Shown: positions 24,466 through 35,768, numbered from the stretch's first letter. The stretch: 64,000 nt of DNA from Akanthomyces muscarius (GCF_028009165.1 NW_026611618.1:372001-436000); one strand, 5' to 3'. The notes: generated from the letters alone by a model not told the origin. Numbers and translations: made by a program.

Positions 24466-25104
24466 TGTTTCACAGTCTCCACTGGGGTCTGAGGTCCGCT
24501 GGTGTCTCATCACGTACCCAAGCTGGCACAACAGGGAGCAGGTCGCGATAGTCATTACTGGATTGGTGCGGTTGTTCCGCTGTGGCTGATGTGTCAAAGG
24601 GGAAATGTCGGCGAAGGAGTGTGTCGACGGGGCGAGGGGGAGCATCTCCCGAGGACGATCTGAGCAAAGACGGTCGGCTATGGGTAGCGAAATTGCAGAG
24701 TGAGGCGTGTACTTGTGTGATTGTGCACAAGGATGAAGAGGGGAGCGATACGAAAATCCCGAAAAATCATAGCCAACGTTAGCGGGTATCATGCTGGAAA
24801 TGCAAGCAGTGCATGTCTGAGGTCGTTGCGTGAGGTTTGTTTTCGCAGGGAAGCTACGTTACTCTGATCCGCAGTTTGGTGGTGGAGCGGCGAGGACAAT
24901 GCGCATCAGGGTATCTGTAGTTGGTTGACGATGAAATGTAGGCGGCCATTGATGAATAGGGAAGTCGCGTAGATGCGGGCTGCAGATGGTGAGATGCCCG
25001 GTTCGCGAGGCCGATGGTGTGATGCTGATGATGCCTCCGTTTGTAGTTGAGGCCTTGCGAGCTTGTGTTTCGCAATGGCAGAAGGAGCTTGACGGCCGAC
25101 GGTT

Positions 25105-26905
25105 AAGTGCCTACCTTATTACCTAGTTACCACCTTAAGTACCTAGGCGTGGCGGCCTTGTGCCAGCAGAGAGCCTCCAAGCCTCTTATTACAGGGGGAT
25201 AGGGGTTGCTTGCAAGTGAGTTGCAGGGCCTGCTATCGGAATAATAGATGCTACAGAGCGGCTGATCAGCGATAGGCATAGTACGGATACCTGCGGCTGC
25301 CACAGCCCATGAGCCGGGCCGCCTGCAGATATACAGAGAGACGAGCCGGGGCAGCGGAGGACTAAGTTGCCTAGGCAGGCAGTAATAGCTCCGCGAGACA
25401 CAGGGCTCGTACAGAAGTCCAAGCGCATCTGGGCTAGGGTATATTCGGACATTTGGGGTTAATTAGCTAATGTCAAAGATGATCACGATGTCGAGACGCA
25501 GTCGTGTTGATGAATATCGTATTAGTGATTGCACGACCAGCACGCCAGACATGCATCCCGTGTAGAACCTATCCGTACCAAACCTGTACTGGAGCATGTG
25601 CGTGATGGGGGTCCGGCTGCTGCAAGAGACAACCTAAGCGGCATACCGGTTCATTCCCAGCCAAATCTGGTCCCTTTTCTATTCTAGCTCACGCCTAGCT
25701 CAAGTCTCGATAACGTGCAGCAGCCGAGGACTGGCACAAGCCAAAAAAAAAAGAAGACGAAGATAGATGGCTTTCTCGCTTAGGTATTGCCATGACCGCC
25801 CCGGGATAGCCTGCTGCAGCCTGTGGCGCCCGGAACAGAGGGGGTCCGCCGGCTAACACACCCGGAGCGAGGACCGTACCCCCGTCACGGCCGTCATGCC
25901 AGGCAGGTCATGTTGCAGCCCGCTACTTGCAGACTGCAGACTGCCGACGGCGCGCCGCTTGCGCGCTGGGGAAAGTCTGCAAAGGCATGCAGAAACTACC
26001 TTACAAATTTGCTGCAGACAAGGCTGGCGGCGAAAAATGTCCGCAGTGGCAGTGCGGCATCTTCCAGCACGCCCCCCGTCATCATAGGTACCTAGGTACC
26101 TACCTACCTTGGGTAGCAGTGGTGAGGTGAGCCCGCCAGAGGGCACAAAGGGGACCCCATCCGTACCTACCTAACTTTTCCCAAGGTACGCCCGGGGCAG
26201 CTGGTTCCAGGGACCTCGGGCCTGCAGAGTCAAGCCACCACAACGAGGTACATTACACATGTTTTTGCACCACACTTCGGTACTAACACCAGCTAACTTT
26301 GCTACACCTTGTTTCCTTGTATCCGTACACCACCTCTGCTCACTCAGCCCTTTTAAACTCTATCGACCTCGGATGCAATCGCCCCGTGGTGGTCCCCAGT
26401 GTACTGAGTAGACGATTTGTCTGGGTCTGGGCGCATTGGCTCGTGTCGGCTGTCTGGCTCTCCCAACTCTGCACGGCGTTTGTTAATGTCGGCTATTGTG
26501 CTGGGCAGACTCGGTAAAGCAGCTGCTGCTCGAGGCACCCAAGGTAGGTACCTACTACCTATCTGTAGAGACTGTACCTTGCTTCCCTAGAAGACCTTGT
26601 CTGGGGGCGCTAGACTCAGATTCTGCGGCGCAAGTTCCGCTCAACGCCCCTAGCACAGGGCCTGTAACTTGCCCCAAGTCAGGTCGCGGTGGCACGGGGA
26701 CGCTGCAAGAGTCAGAGGAACCCCAGTTTGCCCAGCACCCCAGGTCGTCCAGACTCAGCAGGGCACCACTTTATTTGGCTGGCTGCTGCACCCCTCCTTT
26801 GAGGCAGGTACCTAGGTAATACGGTAATAAGGTAGGTAGGCAAGGTACCCAAATAGATGTACTGGTAGCTCACAGGCTCACCTCCCCTACCTACCTTTTA
26901 GTTAC
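25105..26905. repeat. Dispersed TAGGTACCTA-type words
   Basis: Clusters of the palindromic words GGTACC, TACCTA and TAGGTA occur near 25108-25148, 26087-26112, 26160-26185, 26541-26565, 26806-26850 and 26888-26905. They look like a short, self-complementary simple-sequence family expanded in this promoter-side region. No coding sequence lies among them. Confidence 0.7.
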
Positions 26906-27401
26906 CTCGCCTTTTTACCACCACTTCCTCAAGCATTCTCGCGCGAACCGTTTCAGCGCCTCACCTCACCTCGCCTCTCGCCTGCCCTCTGCCGCCAGCC
27001 CGCCTGCCATCCCTCCGGCTTCCATTTCGACATTCATTGACCCTTTTTCAATCCGACATCTGCTGCCGTCGCCCTCGCCCACCGCTCCGTCTGCCGTCGC
27101 CGGCCCTCGAGTCCGCCTGCGCTCGCTTTGCCTCTCGTCGCCTGCGACATGAGGTTAGTGCCAACACCACCACAGCTCACCATCACCACCCATCGCGCCA
27201 GCTTCTCCGCCGCGCGCCCTCCCGCCCATCTCGCAATCGCCTGCCTCTTGCTCCTTGCGACGAGGCTTCCGTCTCTTTTCTGATCCTCTTCCTGCATCGC
27301 CGCCCTCGCCCGCTACCCTGCCTGGGGCCCCGTTCCCCGCTGCCAATGCTTGCCCGCCTCCGTAAGCTGACACTTTGCCATTTTTTCTCTCTGCAGCGCC
27401 A

Positions 27402-29346
27402 ATGGCCACGGCAACTGAAGGCCACTACACCTCGCCCCTGCCGCAAGACCGGCCTCGCGATCGCATCGCCTCTCGAATCGTTCCACTTTCTCATTCCTCC
27501 GCCGCCATGCCGTCTTCTTCTGGCGACGCCATGGACGTCTCCCCGTCCCACACGCCGCCCGCCAGCAATACCTCTCCGTCTGCCCACAACGACTACGATT
27601 CCAAGCCAAACGGCCGCTCCAACAATTCGCCTCCCCAGGATGGCTCCTCGTCCTCTGGCTCCATGCCTGCTCCTCCGCCCTCGGCTGCCGGCGCCGCCCA
27701 GCAGCCCAAGATTGTCCAGACGGCCTTCATCCACAAGCTCTACAAGTTGGCTCTCCCTCCCCAGTTGCTGCTCACGCGCGCACTTTGCTAACCCTCTGCA
27801 GCATGCTCGAGGACTCGACGATTCAACACCTCATCTCTTGGTCCGCTACCGCCGAAAGCTTCGTCATGTCGCCCACGGCCGACTTCTCCAAAGTTCTCTC
27901 GTAAGAGCCCAACGCGATGCTGTGCGACCGCCGCTTTGGCACTTGACTGACTTGTCCTAGCCAATATTTCAAGCACACCAACATCTCATCTTTCGTGCGA
28001 CAATTGAACATGTACGGGTTTCACAAAGGTATGACAGAATCCCACAATCGCCCCGTCCCACACAAGCCTCCTAATCTAGAACAGAGCGAGACGTTTTCCA
28101 CACCGGAAACCCCGACACCACCCTCTGGGAGTTCAAGCACGGCAATGGAAACTTTAAGCGCGGCGACATTGCCGGTTTGCGCGAAATTAAGCGTCGCGCC
28201 AGCAAGCAGCTCGGCCCCAAAGAGAGCACATACGTCAAGGCTAGTCCCTCACAGCCAGGCACTCCCGCCGAACCTGTCCAACTCCCCCCCGAGGGCACAG
28301 ACGCCAGGCTCGCACATCTAGAGCACAGCCTCTATGACATTGGCACACGACTGCACAGAAGCGAAGAGCAGTCGCATTACATGCAGCTTCGCAGTCAGGC
28401 TGCAATGGAGACGGTTTCCAGACTGTTGCAGTTCAACCAGGAAATGTCGCGCATGCTGCTATCCCTGGTACCTGTCGACAGCCCCACACACCGCGACGGT
28501 ATGTGTCAGATGTAAACGCATTGGTGATGATTGCTAACGGAAATAGTGGTGGGCTTGCAAAATGAGGTGCAACGGCAGGCCGAATTCATGCGCACTTTTG
28601 AAGAGCCGCCGGAACAGTCTTTTCCTGGATCCAGATCTTACCTTGGCAATGTCGACAACGCCCCAGTATCGCCGAGACAGCTGCCGCAGGACGACGGCCG
28701 TCGCGCTGCCCCTGGCATTGCTCAGATGCGCGGCCAGCCATCCTACCGCCCACTGGTATCGTCCAACCTCACGTCTGGCAGCCGTCGTTTTGGTTCCATC
28801 GGAGGCAGCAGCCCGAATCAGTCCTCGCCGCTGCGTAATGCGGCGCCCGCACCACCGCCCGCCCCTCATCTGCTGTCGGCCAACGAGCCGCCAGGCATGG
28901 GTATGGGCCGTCGACACACGGCCGCCGATATTCGAGCCCATGGCTGGCAGGCCGGCCCGCCACCCTATCCCTCGTCGAACCCGCCCTCGGCCCCGTGGCC
29001 CTCCTCACCTAACCGAGTCCCGCCCGAGGATCAGCGCATCCGTGAGTCGCTGTCAACCTACTCGCTGCAGGGCGCCTCGCACGGACACTCACGGTCGCGT
29101 CCGACAACGCCTCCCCCACCCACGGCCAATGGCACAACCAACGGACACGACACATTCGGCGGCTGGGGCTGGAATTCCACCAGCAGCCGCGACGGCAGGG
29201 GCCCGTTGTTTAAGGACTCGTCGGCGCCGCCGACCAGACGAGGGAGCATGGCGCATATTCTCAACCCAAGCAACGCTGAGAATAGATCGGACGAGGATGA
29301 TGATGTGCGGGGCGACGACGATCGAAAGCGAAAGCGCATGCAATAA
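27402..29346 (+). CDS. HSF-domain transcription factor, Sfl1/Mga1 type
   Basis: Five exons (27402-27745, 27802-27900, 27961-28028, 28085-28498, 28547-29346) give 574 residues. The HSF-type DNA-binding domain spans about 103-205. It includes the recognition helix region FKHTNISSFVRQLNMYGFHK and the wing with LWEFKHGNGNF and IAGLREIKRR, and three introns interrupt it. A short coiled coil follows (about 235-300). The long C-terminal half is Pro/Ser-rich and disordered, ending in an acidic patch and a basic KRKR tail that may be a nuclear signal. The ISW-SATAESFVMSP and TTLWEFKHG wording fits Sfl1/Mga1 regulators of morphology and flocculation better than Hsf1 or Skn7; no Skn7 receiver domain is present. 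The first intron uses a weak donor, GTTGGC. Confidence 0.88.
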
Positions 29347-30214
29347 GTGCGTGCACCGCCTTGGCACTATCGTGATGCCATTTCACACACTCAAGGACAC
29401 ATGAACCTTTTCTTGGATACACACGGGGAGGATTCTCAAAATCACATCTAACACGTCACCTTTGAGATTGCCATCATATTTCGATGCATCAAAGTGCTCA
29501 TTAATCCTTCCTGGGAGAATCCTCGAATCACATGACACATTATCATCCACGGATGTCGACTACTCCTCGACAAACGAATGGAGGGCACGGCTTTGGGCCA
29601 CGGAACCCAACTTGCAAGGGGCGTAATATTGCACAACAGTAACTCGGTAGGGGGGGGGTGCGAATCATTCATATACTTGGGTTTTGGATTCGGCTAGATT
29701 AGCTTGAAATCCTGCGCAAACTACTTGGTTTTTTTATTTTGGTTTTTTACAAATACTGAAGGGGCATGGCACGCGACGTTTTTATTATTATTTTACCCTG
29801 GGATACCGAATTGGAGTATGTAGGTCGGCCCAATGAGTACCTACCGGAACGTGAGCAGGTCGACACGGTTTCCCTCTGGCACGAGAGATGTTGGTTGGCT
29901 AATTATTTGTCGCATTTTGTTCGTTTTAATGGTCTCGCTATTGTCGGCAATTAGGGGAGATGAATATTTTGGATGCCAAGATGTCCAAATTGGAAACTCT
30001 GTACAACTTTTTTTTTTGGTTGCATGTTATATACAGGAGCTACGCTGGATGTTGAACTAGCTGGCTTTATTTTTGCTTTCTAATGGGGGGGGGGGAACGA
30101 GGATATATCCAGCTTCAAAAATGAATGCAAAATTTTACATGTCGTCTGCTGTTGATTGATGTACTGCTATGCTGTTCCGATGCTATTTCGATGCTGCTTA
30201 TCTTCTCTTGGAAT
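29347..30214. other. Intergenic region between convergent genes
   Basis: About 870 bases separating the HSF-type gene (plus) from the basic-protein gene (minus). It has two G runs (near 29650 and 30087). No gene could be supported; the short frame at 29766-29954 has no recognisable features. Confidence 0.5.
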
Positions 30215-30862
30215 TTATGCCTTGGCCTTGTTCTTTTTCTTTTTATTCTTCTTGCGCTTCGTCGTCGTCGATGCTGGTTGCGCCGTTTGCTCCGCTGCTG
30301 CGTTCTGCCTCTCTACGTCGCCAGCATCTTCCCGCTTCTCCTCATCTTCTTCATTTCCAGGCTCCTCCCTTCCATCCACCTCCGTCACACCCTTGTCCTT
30401 TTCCCTGTCCTCGTCCTCGCTCGGCTGCGGAACCTCTCGCCGCGGCCGCTTTCGCTTCCCCAGCGCGCTCCTCCCCGCATCCTCATCCTCGCTCTCCCCC
30501 TCCATCATCACCTTCTTCTTCTTCATCTTCTGCATCCGCTCCCGCTCCGCGACAATCTCCTGCCCGCGCTTGCCGAGCACCCGTCCGCGCAGCTCCCGGT
30601 CCTGCTTGGTCTTGTCCGCCGCGGAGCCGGACCTCGGCGCGACGTAGCCGACGCCCTCGTTGGGGTTGGCGTTGTTCTTGAAGAGCGCCTCGTCGTCGAG
30701 CTCCGCCTGCGTCTTGCCGTGGTTGACTGCGGCAGTCGTCGCGGCGGTGCGACGCTTGGTCGTAGAGGGGCTGAGGGTGGCGAGGACGGAGGACTGCGCG
30801 GCGACGAGCATGGATATGCGGTTGGAGATGGCGGCCGTGGGGAGGGCGTCTGGTGGCGCCAT
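30215..30862 (-). CDS. Small basic, probably nucleolar protein of unknown function (DUF3245-like)
   Basis: A single minus-strand exon gives 215 residues from the ATG at 30862. A conserved-looking N-terminal segment (about 1-110) contains AISNRISMLVAAQSSVLATL, then DDEALFKNNANPNEGVGYVAPRSG. A charged tail with alternating Lys/Arg and Asp/Glu blocks ends in KRKKNKKKKNKAK. Such tails usually direct proteins to the nucleolus. The layout resembles the fungal DUF3245 family, but I am not certain of it. The frame is open further upstream to 31075; I chose the internal ATG because the upstream part is low-complexity and reads like leader sequence. Confidence 0.65.
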   Translation of the reverse strand: MAPPDALPTAAISNRISMLVAAQSSVLATLSPSTTKRRTAATTAAVNHGKTQAELDDEALFKNNANPNEGVGYVAPRSGSAADKTKQDRELRGRVLGKRGQEIVAERERMQKMKKKKVMMEGESEDEDAGRSALGKRKRPRREVPQPSEDEDREKDKGVTEVDGREEPGNEEDEEKREDAGDVERQNAAAEQTAQPASTTTKRKKNKKKKNKAKA

Positions 30863-32102
30863 GGTCCGTCTGGGGGGGGTGCGCGGGAATGCGCAGAGCT
30901 CTTTGGGTAGGGTTTTTAATGTGGTCTGGCACAAGAGGTGTAGAGGATTCGAACGGGTGCGTTTGCGCGAGTTTTGATCGCGACGGGAGGGAATTGGTGC
31001 TTGGAAACGGGGAAGTGAGGATGAGTTGAGGACGGAAGAGGTTGAAAAAAAGTTGGACCGCGAATGACAGCTCAATGGGGTCTGCGGGCTAGCGCCATCG
31101 CCGTGGGATCGACAAACGCTTCATGAGTTTCCGCGGGTCAAACTATGCAGATCACGTAACTGAACTAATAGTAATTTATTTTAATGTCTGACTATCGTCA
31201 TTCGAATGCAATAATTTTTTTCCGCGAGAGTCTTAGCGCATGCCAATCTTGCGTGGGATCTGGTGGCGTGATTGTGCGTATTCAGATTGCTTTGTCGCCC
31301 TAGGGTAGCGCGCCCGCGTATTGCTGTCACGATGCTGGACTAACGTAAGTACAAAAACGCTCGAGTCTGTCATTACATTTGGTTGTTCTGTTTTGTTCCA
31401 GATGACTACGGATGGGACTTTCTGTCTCAGCATACCATTGCGGCAGGCGACGCATTACCCCGCGCTTTGTAGCTGAACTCGTGCAGCACAAGGCTTCCCA
31501 TATGCAGTCAAGGGCGCTGGAGTAACGTTCATTTCAGCATACTGAGTAATTAGCAACAAGGTCTCTGTGATAAAAAAAAGTTGTTCAAGCGTCTAAGCAT
31601 ATCTATCATGACTGTGCCATGAAGAAATACTTAGTCTAGTTGTGGATGAAGAAACGTAAAGAGACATTCGACCAGACGGCATCCCAATCAGCCGCATGCA
31701 GCTGCCCAAAAAAATTGCCTCCGTACAGTATCGAACACCTAAGCTGTCTTGACATACAAGGCATAACCAGCTGCTGCCTCTTTCCCTTGCATCTGGTAGG
31801 GACGAATTCTCTCCTTCACAACTCCCAGCGCAGTGTCCGCTGTACACAGTGTTCCGAGAAGCAACAACCAGCCGCCAGGTACCAAGAAGGGAAGATAGAC
31901 TTTCCTGGAAACTGCTTAAGCGTTAGGTATATCTTCAGCAATAATTACGCAGCCCCGTTCTTGTTCCGAAAAAGGAAACCCGCACGAGCAAACTACGATC
32001 AACTCCTAGGCGGTATGTAAAGCTACGATCAATGTAATGCCTTTTACTTCTTTTAGACCCCCCCTCCTCTTCTCTCCTCGCTACTATTAGTTACAGTTGC
32101 TA
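30863..32102. other. Intergenic region at the left edge of the accessory island
   Basis: About 1.24 kb between the basic-protein gene (minus) and the membrane-protein gene (plus). The first 200 bases are probably its promoter and leader. The rest is AT-richer, with no supportable gene. Confidence 0.5.
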
Positions 32103-33239
32103 ATGCGTTATTCAGCCATGCCCGACGCCGGAGTTGCGCAAGAAACAGTGCGGGCGACCACGGGTGCGCCTGTGGCGCTGCCATCGCATTCGTTGATGCC
32201 ACGCGCGCCCGACTTTCCCACTTGGGCGAACAGGTCGTACGCGGGACCTCTCACAACAATTTCCACTCCGTCTTCTACCTGCACTGAGATTCAGGCGGTA
32301 GCGACATGGACAGGCAGCGCTGATCCGTGGACGGTGATCCTCAGCTACGCTGGATACTGGAAGGGCGCAACCGATGGGAGGAAAGACAACTGCCTTTCCA
32401 CCCGCTTCGACGAAGTGAACCGAGACGGAGTATTGCCCGTCTTCTCTCCTGGACCTGGCTGCCCCTTGGGCTATGGATCCGTATGTGCCATTGTCGCTCC
32501 CGGCGCCGCTATCACTGCAGGCTCTGCGGTGCAGGTGTATGCCCGTAGACAAGACCGCCGTGGGATGTTGCCCAATGTAAGACGCTCCTGGCTTGCCTCC
32601 TCCCCTCTCGACCGACAGTATTTAGACAGAATAGCCGCATGCTAACGGAAAGTCAGGGGCTAAACCTGCGACAGTTTTAGCTGTAGATTAGAGGTTCTAT
32701 CAGGCGCGCGTGTGACAGCATGGGAGTACGTCGGACGCACTAACTCAACAACGCTCAAGGTATTCACTTCGACTAGCCTTTCGCAGTTACGGGTGGACGC
32801 AGAGAAGCTGATGTACATCGAAGAGGAGGTCACAATGGCGTCGACGGCAGCAATGCCCACTACGGCAGCAACACCGACCGCAACAGCCACCGCGCACGCG
32901 GCCCACGATGGACTTACTCCGACCATAAAGGCTGCAATAGGGGCATCTGTTTTTCTGGGAACAATCGCACTTGTCCTCGTGGGCTGGCTTCTTTATCGGC
33001 GCCGCTCGAAGAAGCAGACATTAGTAGCCCGAGCTGACAGTACCGGGTATACACAGTCTGAGCCAGACGCAAGCACAGCAGTGAACGCAAACAAGACTGA
33101 GCTCGACGGATCAAGTGTCTGTATCTTTGAGCTGCCTGCTGGCGACGGGAAGCAGCCTGAAAAAGAGTTTACTAGACGACCGGCGAGCGAGAATTTGCCG
33201 CTGGGTGAAGCTGGCGAAGCAACTGTGGTTGGGAAGTGA
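32103..33239 (+). CDS. Single-pass membrane protein with short Cys-containing ectodomain
   Basis: Two exons, 32103-32576 and 32694-33239, give about 339 residues. The outer part contains GPLTTISTPSSTC and FSPGPGCPLGYGSVC. This is the pattern of a common but uncharacterised fungal family: an LTT-F-TPPSSC opening, an FSPG-CP-GY motif, a Thr/Ala-rich stalk, one membrane helix and a basic stop-transfer. Here the helix is AAIGASVFLGTIALVLVGW, followed by LLYRRRSKK and a cytoplasmic tail of about 80 residues. No signal peptide is visible at either possible start (32103 or 32118), so an upstream exon may be missing. The intron is uncertain. The donor GTAAGA is good, but keeping the frame needs a weak acceptor (TTAGAG) at 32693, and the nearer CAG at 32656 would end the protein early. 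Confidence 0.6.
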
Positions 33240-33740
33240 GCAGCATGCATGTTCAAGGAGCGCGCAGCTCAACGAAAAGGGATAACTAGTGCTTTGAGAT
33301 CTGACGAAAACTATCGGGCTTGGCAGGAGGCGACTAGAAGAGGCCAAACGCACTCTGACAGGGCTCAACAGGACCTGATTGACTCGAGCTTTGTGACGCA
33401 GCCTCCGTTTTCGACCTCGGAGGTGAAAGCTCGGGTGGTCCAAGTAATATGCATGAAGAAACATTTGATTTGAATTAAATTGTCACTACTGAGCCGAACC
33501 GTTTTCTTCTGACTTTTCAAGCGCGCTCAAGCTTTGCAAGATGTCCCCGTGGCATGACGGGGTTTTGGTGAGACGCATCAAAGTGCGGAGGCAGAGATTG
33601 ACAAGAAATTGACTACATGGCATTATTGAGGTTCTGGCATGGGGCCGCCAAATCCTTTCCTCAGACGATTGCTATTCATTTATCAGCCTGCAACACCTGA
33701 TCGCATTTGCGCAGTCTGTTAAACGTCACTTATACGTGCT
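33240..33740. other. Intergenic region
   Basis: Five hundred bases between the convergent 3' ends of the membrane-protein gene and the DUF7580-like gene. No gene could be supported. Confidence 0.5.
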
Positions 33741-35549
33741 TCAATCCGCAATAGAGACAGCGTCCATGTCCTTTTTCAACAACGCCACAACGCCCGCATA
33801 TGACTCCTCCGTCAACTGCATCTCGTCATACTGTCTCGTATGTAGCCGCCCCTCTAGGCAGCGACTCACGGCACTAAAGTAGTTGGCGCTTTCGATCCGA
33901 ATTCGCGGCAGTAGATCCTGCGCTTCTCTGAACTTGCGCGCCAGGCGTTGTCCCGCGGGACAGTTGTCTTCCGCGAGCGGCCGACCGAGGAAGATTTCCA
34001 CGAGCAAAAGCCCCAGGGAGAGCATCGCGGGATTGCTCCGTGCAGCGAGGGGCGATGTGGGCTCCCCCAGACTGAGCGGTTCTTCCTCAACGTTCTTCCA
34101 CATGAAAACTCTATCATAGAGGCAATCGTCATCGCTTCGTTGCAGAAAAATGATGTTGGCGGAGCAGAAGCTCTGTGAAAGCCAAGGCGTGCCGTAGAGC
34201 TGCAGAACGCTGCTGGAAATGGTTACGGCCAGCTTAAGCCTGGCGAAATAAGTCATAAACGGCACGGCATCGCCTCCAGCCCAAACATCCTGAAGAGAGA
34301 TTGCGGCGCGACTATTGGTGGTGTGACTGATCCAGGTCGCCGGGTAGACCATGTATCGTCGAACTGGCAGCGGGCTAGTATCTGAAATGAATCCGTAGCA
34401 TCTGCTTACCGCCGTGCTATCTGCGTCGACTGTCTCGGCGCAAAGGTTGCTGATGGCTGCTGGCGATCCCAGGGTCCCAGCACCGTGCATCGGTAAACAC
34501 AGGTTGAATACATTGGCGGTGGCTTCGTGCGTGAGCGTCATTATAGACGAGTGTGCCCCGTCGTATGACGGCGAATATTGGAAGACGGAGCGCTGTCGTT
34601 CAGGAACGCTTTGCCCAGCTGCAGGCAGGAGGGCGAACTGCAGTGCTTTTGCTTTCTCCTTGTCTTCCACCGGCATGTAACAGAATTGAAGTCCACGCCA
34701 TTCCTCTCCCTCCGAAGTTTGCTTTATTGCTTGTGGCACAGCTGTGAATGATGAAAGAGCTAGATGCAGATGGAGCTGCCTGAGTATCTTTTCAGTCTCG
34801 CTTTTTGAGTAGATAGTAATGTCTGATGGGGGCACCGCGAGTTCCAAGTTCAGGATATGTGAGCAAGTGCAAGAGAGACTACCTCGAATCGCGCGATGGA
34901 GTCCAGAGGAGAGATCTCGTAGGAGCGCTAAGAGCCGCACTTGCGATCCTTTTTTTCTCTCTGGCTCGAGTGTGATGCTTTGGCTCGTCAAGACCTGAAG
35001 CCCCGATATGCCGTCACGAATGGAAGTGACAAGACTGGAATATGTGTTCCGACTAATTGCGAACTTGGCCCGCTGGAGTTCCCTTTTAAACAAAGATTTT
35101 GTCTCTTGCTCCTGAGCCGAATTAGTAAAGCGCGTACCTCGGAACCGCGGGGATAAACTCACCTGATCTTGTGGAGTGATGCCCAAGCGACGGCTCAACT
35201 CCGTGACTGCGGTCTGTATTTCTGCTACAGTGCTTTGAAATACCTCAAGCGAATCATGGAGACGCGCTCTCAACTTCGCATTTACTTGGTAACTATGCCA
35301 CTCCGCGCCGAACGGGTCCTTAATCATCGAGTCAATCTGGTAGTCTGGCACCAGTCCCCTGAGCAGCTCCTCGCACACATTTTTCATTTTTGCCTGCTCC
35401 CGTTTCAGACTGCCCGCCAGGAGTTTATGGTCTCGCTGGAATCTTCGCCATCGCTGAATAGTTGAGACACCATCATGGTAGTGCTCTATGGCCGAGATTA
35501 ATAGAGGGATGCTGCCGAGCACAATGCCAGCGACCTCAATGCCGGACAT
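33741..35549 (-). CDS. DUF7580-like fungal protein (HeLo-like N-terminus, kinase-like C-terminal region)
   Basis: Minus strand, start 35549. The N-terminus SGIEVAGIVLGSIPLLISAIEHY, followed by an amphipathic helical region to about residue 130, is typical of a large fungal family linked to NLR-type signalling. The C-terminal half (about 330-600) holds LKLAVTISSSVLQLYGTPWL and FCSANIIFL, the DUF7580 signature, which resembles a degenerate protein-kinase fold. The frame is open throughout, giving 602 residues. However, 35162-35112 is a perfect 51-bp intron (GTGAGT, branch TACTAAT, acceptor CTCAG) that is a multiple of three; removing it gives 585 residues. It is divergent from the C2H2/ankyrin gene, with 219 bp between start codons. 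Upstream in-frame sequence to 35768 is probably leader. Confidence 0.75.
   Translation of the reverse strand: MSGIEVAGIVLGSIPLLISAIEHYHDGVSTIQRWRRFQRDHKLLAGSLKREQAKMKNVCEELLRGLVPDYQIDSMIKDPFGAEWHSYQVNAKLRARLHDSLEVFQSTVAEIQTAVTELSRRLGITPQDQVSLSPRFRGTRFTNSAQEQETKSLFKRELQRAKFAISRNTYSSLVTSIRDGISGLQVLTSQSITLEPERKKGSQVRLLALLRDLSSGLHRAIRGSLSCTCSHILNLELAVPPSDITIYSKSETEKILRQLHLHLALSSFTAVPQAIKQTSEGEEWRGLQFCYMPVEDKEKAKALQFALLPAAGQSVPERQRSVFQYSPSYDGAHSSIMTLTHEATANVFNLCLPMHGAGTLGSPAAISNLCAETVDADSTAVSRCYGFISDTSPLPVRRYMVYPATWISHTTNSRAAISLQDVWAGGDAVPFMTYFARLKLAVTISSSVLQLYGTPWLSQSFCSANIIFLQRSDDDCLYDRVFMWKNVEEEPLSLGEPTSPLAARSNPAMLSLGLLLVEIFLGRPLAEDNCPAGQRLARKFREAQDLLPRIRIESANYFSAVSRCLEGRLHTRQYDEMQLTEESYAGVVALLKKDMDAVSIAD
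35112..35162 (-). other. In-frame 51-bp intron within the DUF7580-like gene
   Basis: Minus strand: donor GTGAGT at 35162, branch-point-like TACTAATTC, acceptor GGCTCAG ending at 35112. The length is 17 codons and contains no stop, so frame-based prediction would read through it. Splicing joins the ITPQDQ helix directly to EQETKSLFK. Confidence 0.75.
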
Positions 35550-35768
35550 GTGTGCGACTTTTGATTGATACAGGTTATAAAGAAAGGTATGAGGAAGGTC
35601 GAGCAGAGCTGCAGGGTGCGCAGGGGTGCCGTGATTATTCATGAGTGCGGGGTAGAGCCGAGTCGCTGCTGCACGTTGCTGAGGGGCTGAATGACCATCA
35701 GCTGCAGATGAAGGGCCCCAACTACGCTCTACCATAATAAGAGCTTGCAATTCGATTTTGGCTGTCAA

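Larger units (their letters stand above)
22753..27401. other. 4.6-kb gene-poor region upstream of the HSF-type gene
   Basis: No gene could be supported; open frames on both strands are short and overlapping. Notable contents are short tandem repeats at 24385-24465 and a scatter of GGTACCTA/TAGGTACC words from 25.1 to 26.9 kb. A C-rich leader runs from about 26940. An ATG at 27149 followed by a possible donor GTTAGT (27154) and an acceptor CTGCAG ending at 27396 suggest an intron in the 5' leader of the HSF-type gene. Confidence 0.5.

Noticed and set aside
30945..30960. GGATTCGAAC on the plus strand, as in a reverse tRNA B box
   Set aside because: The following bases do not complete the consensus, and no cloverleaf can be drawn.
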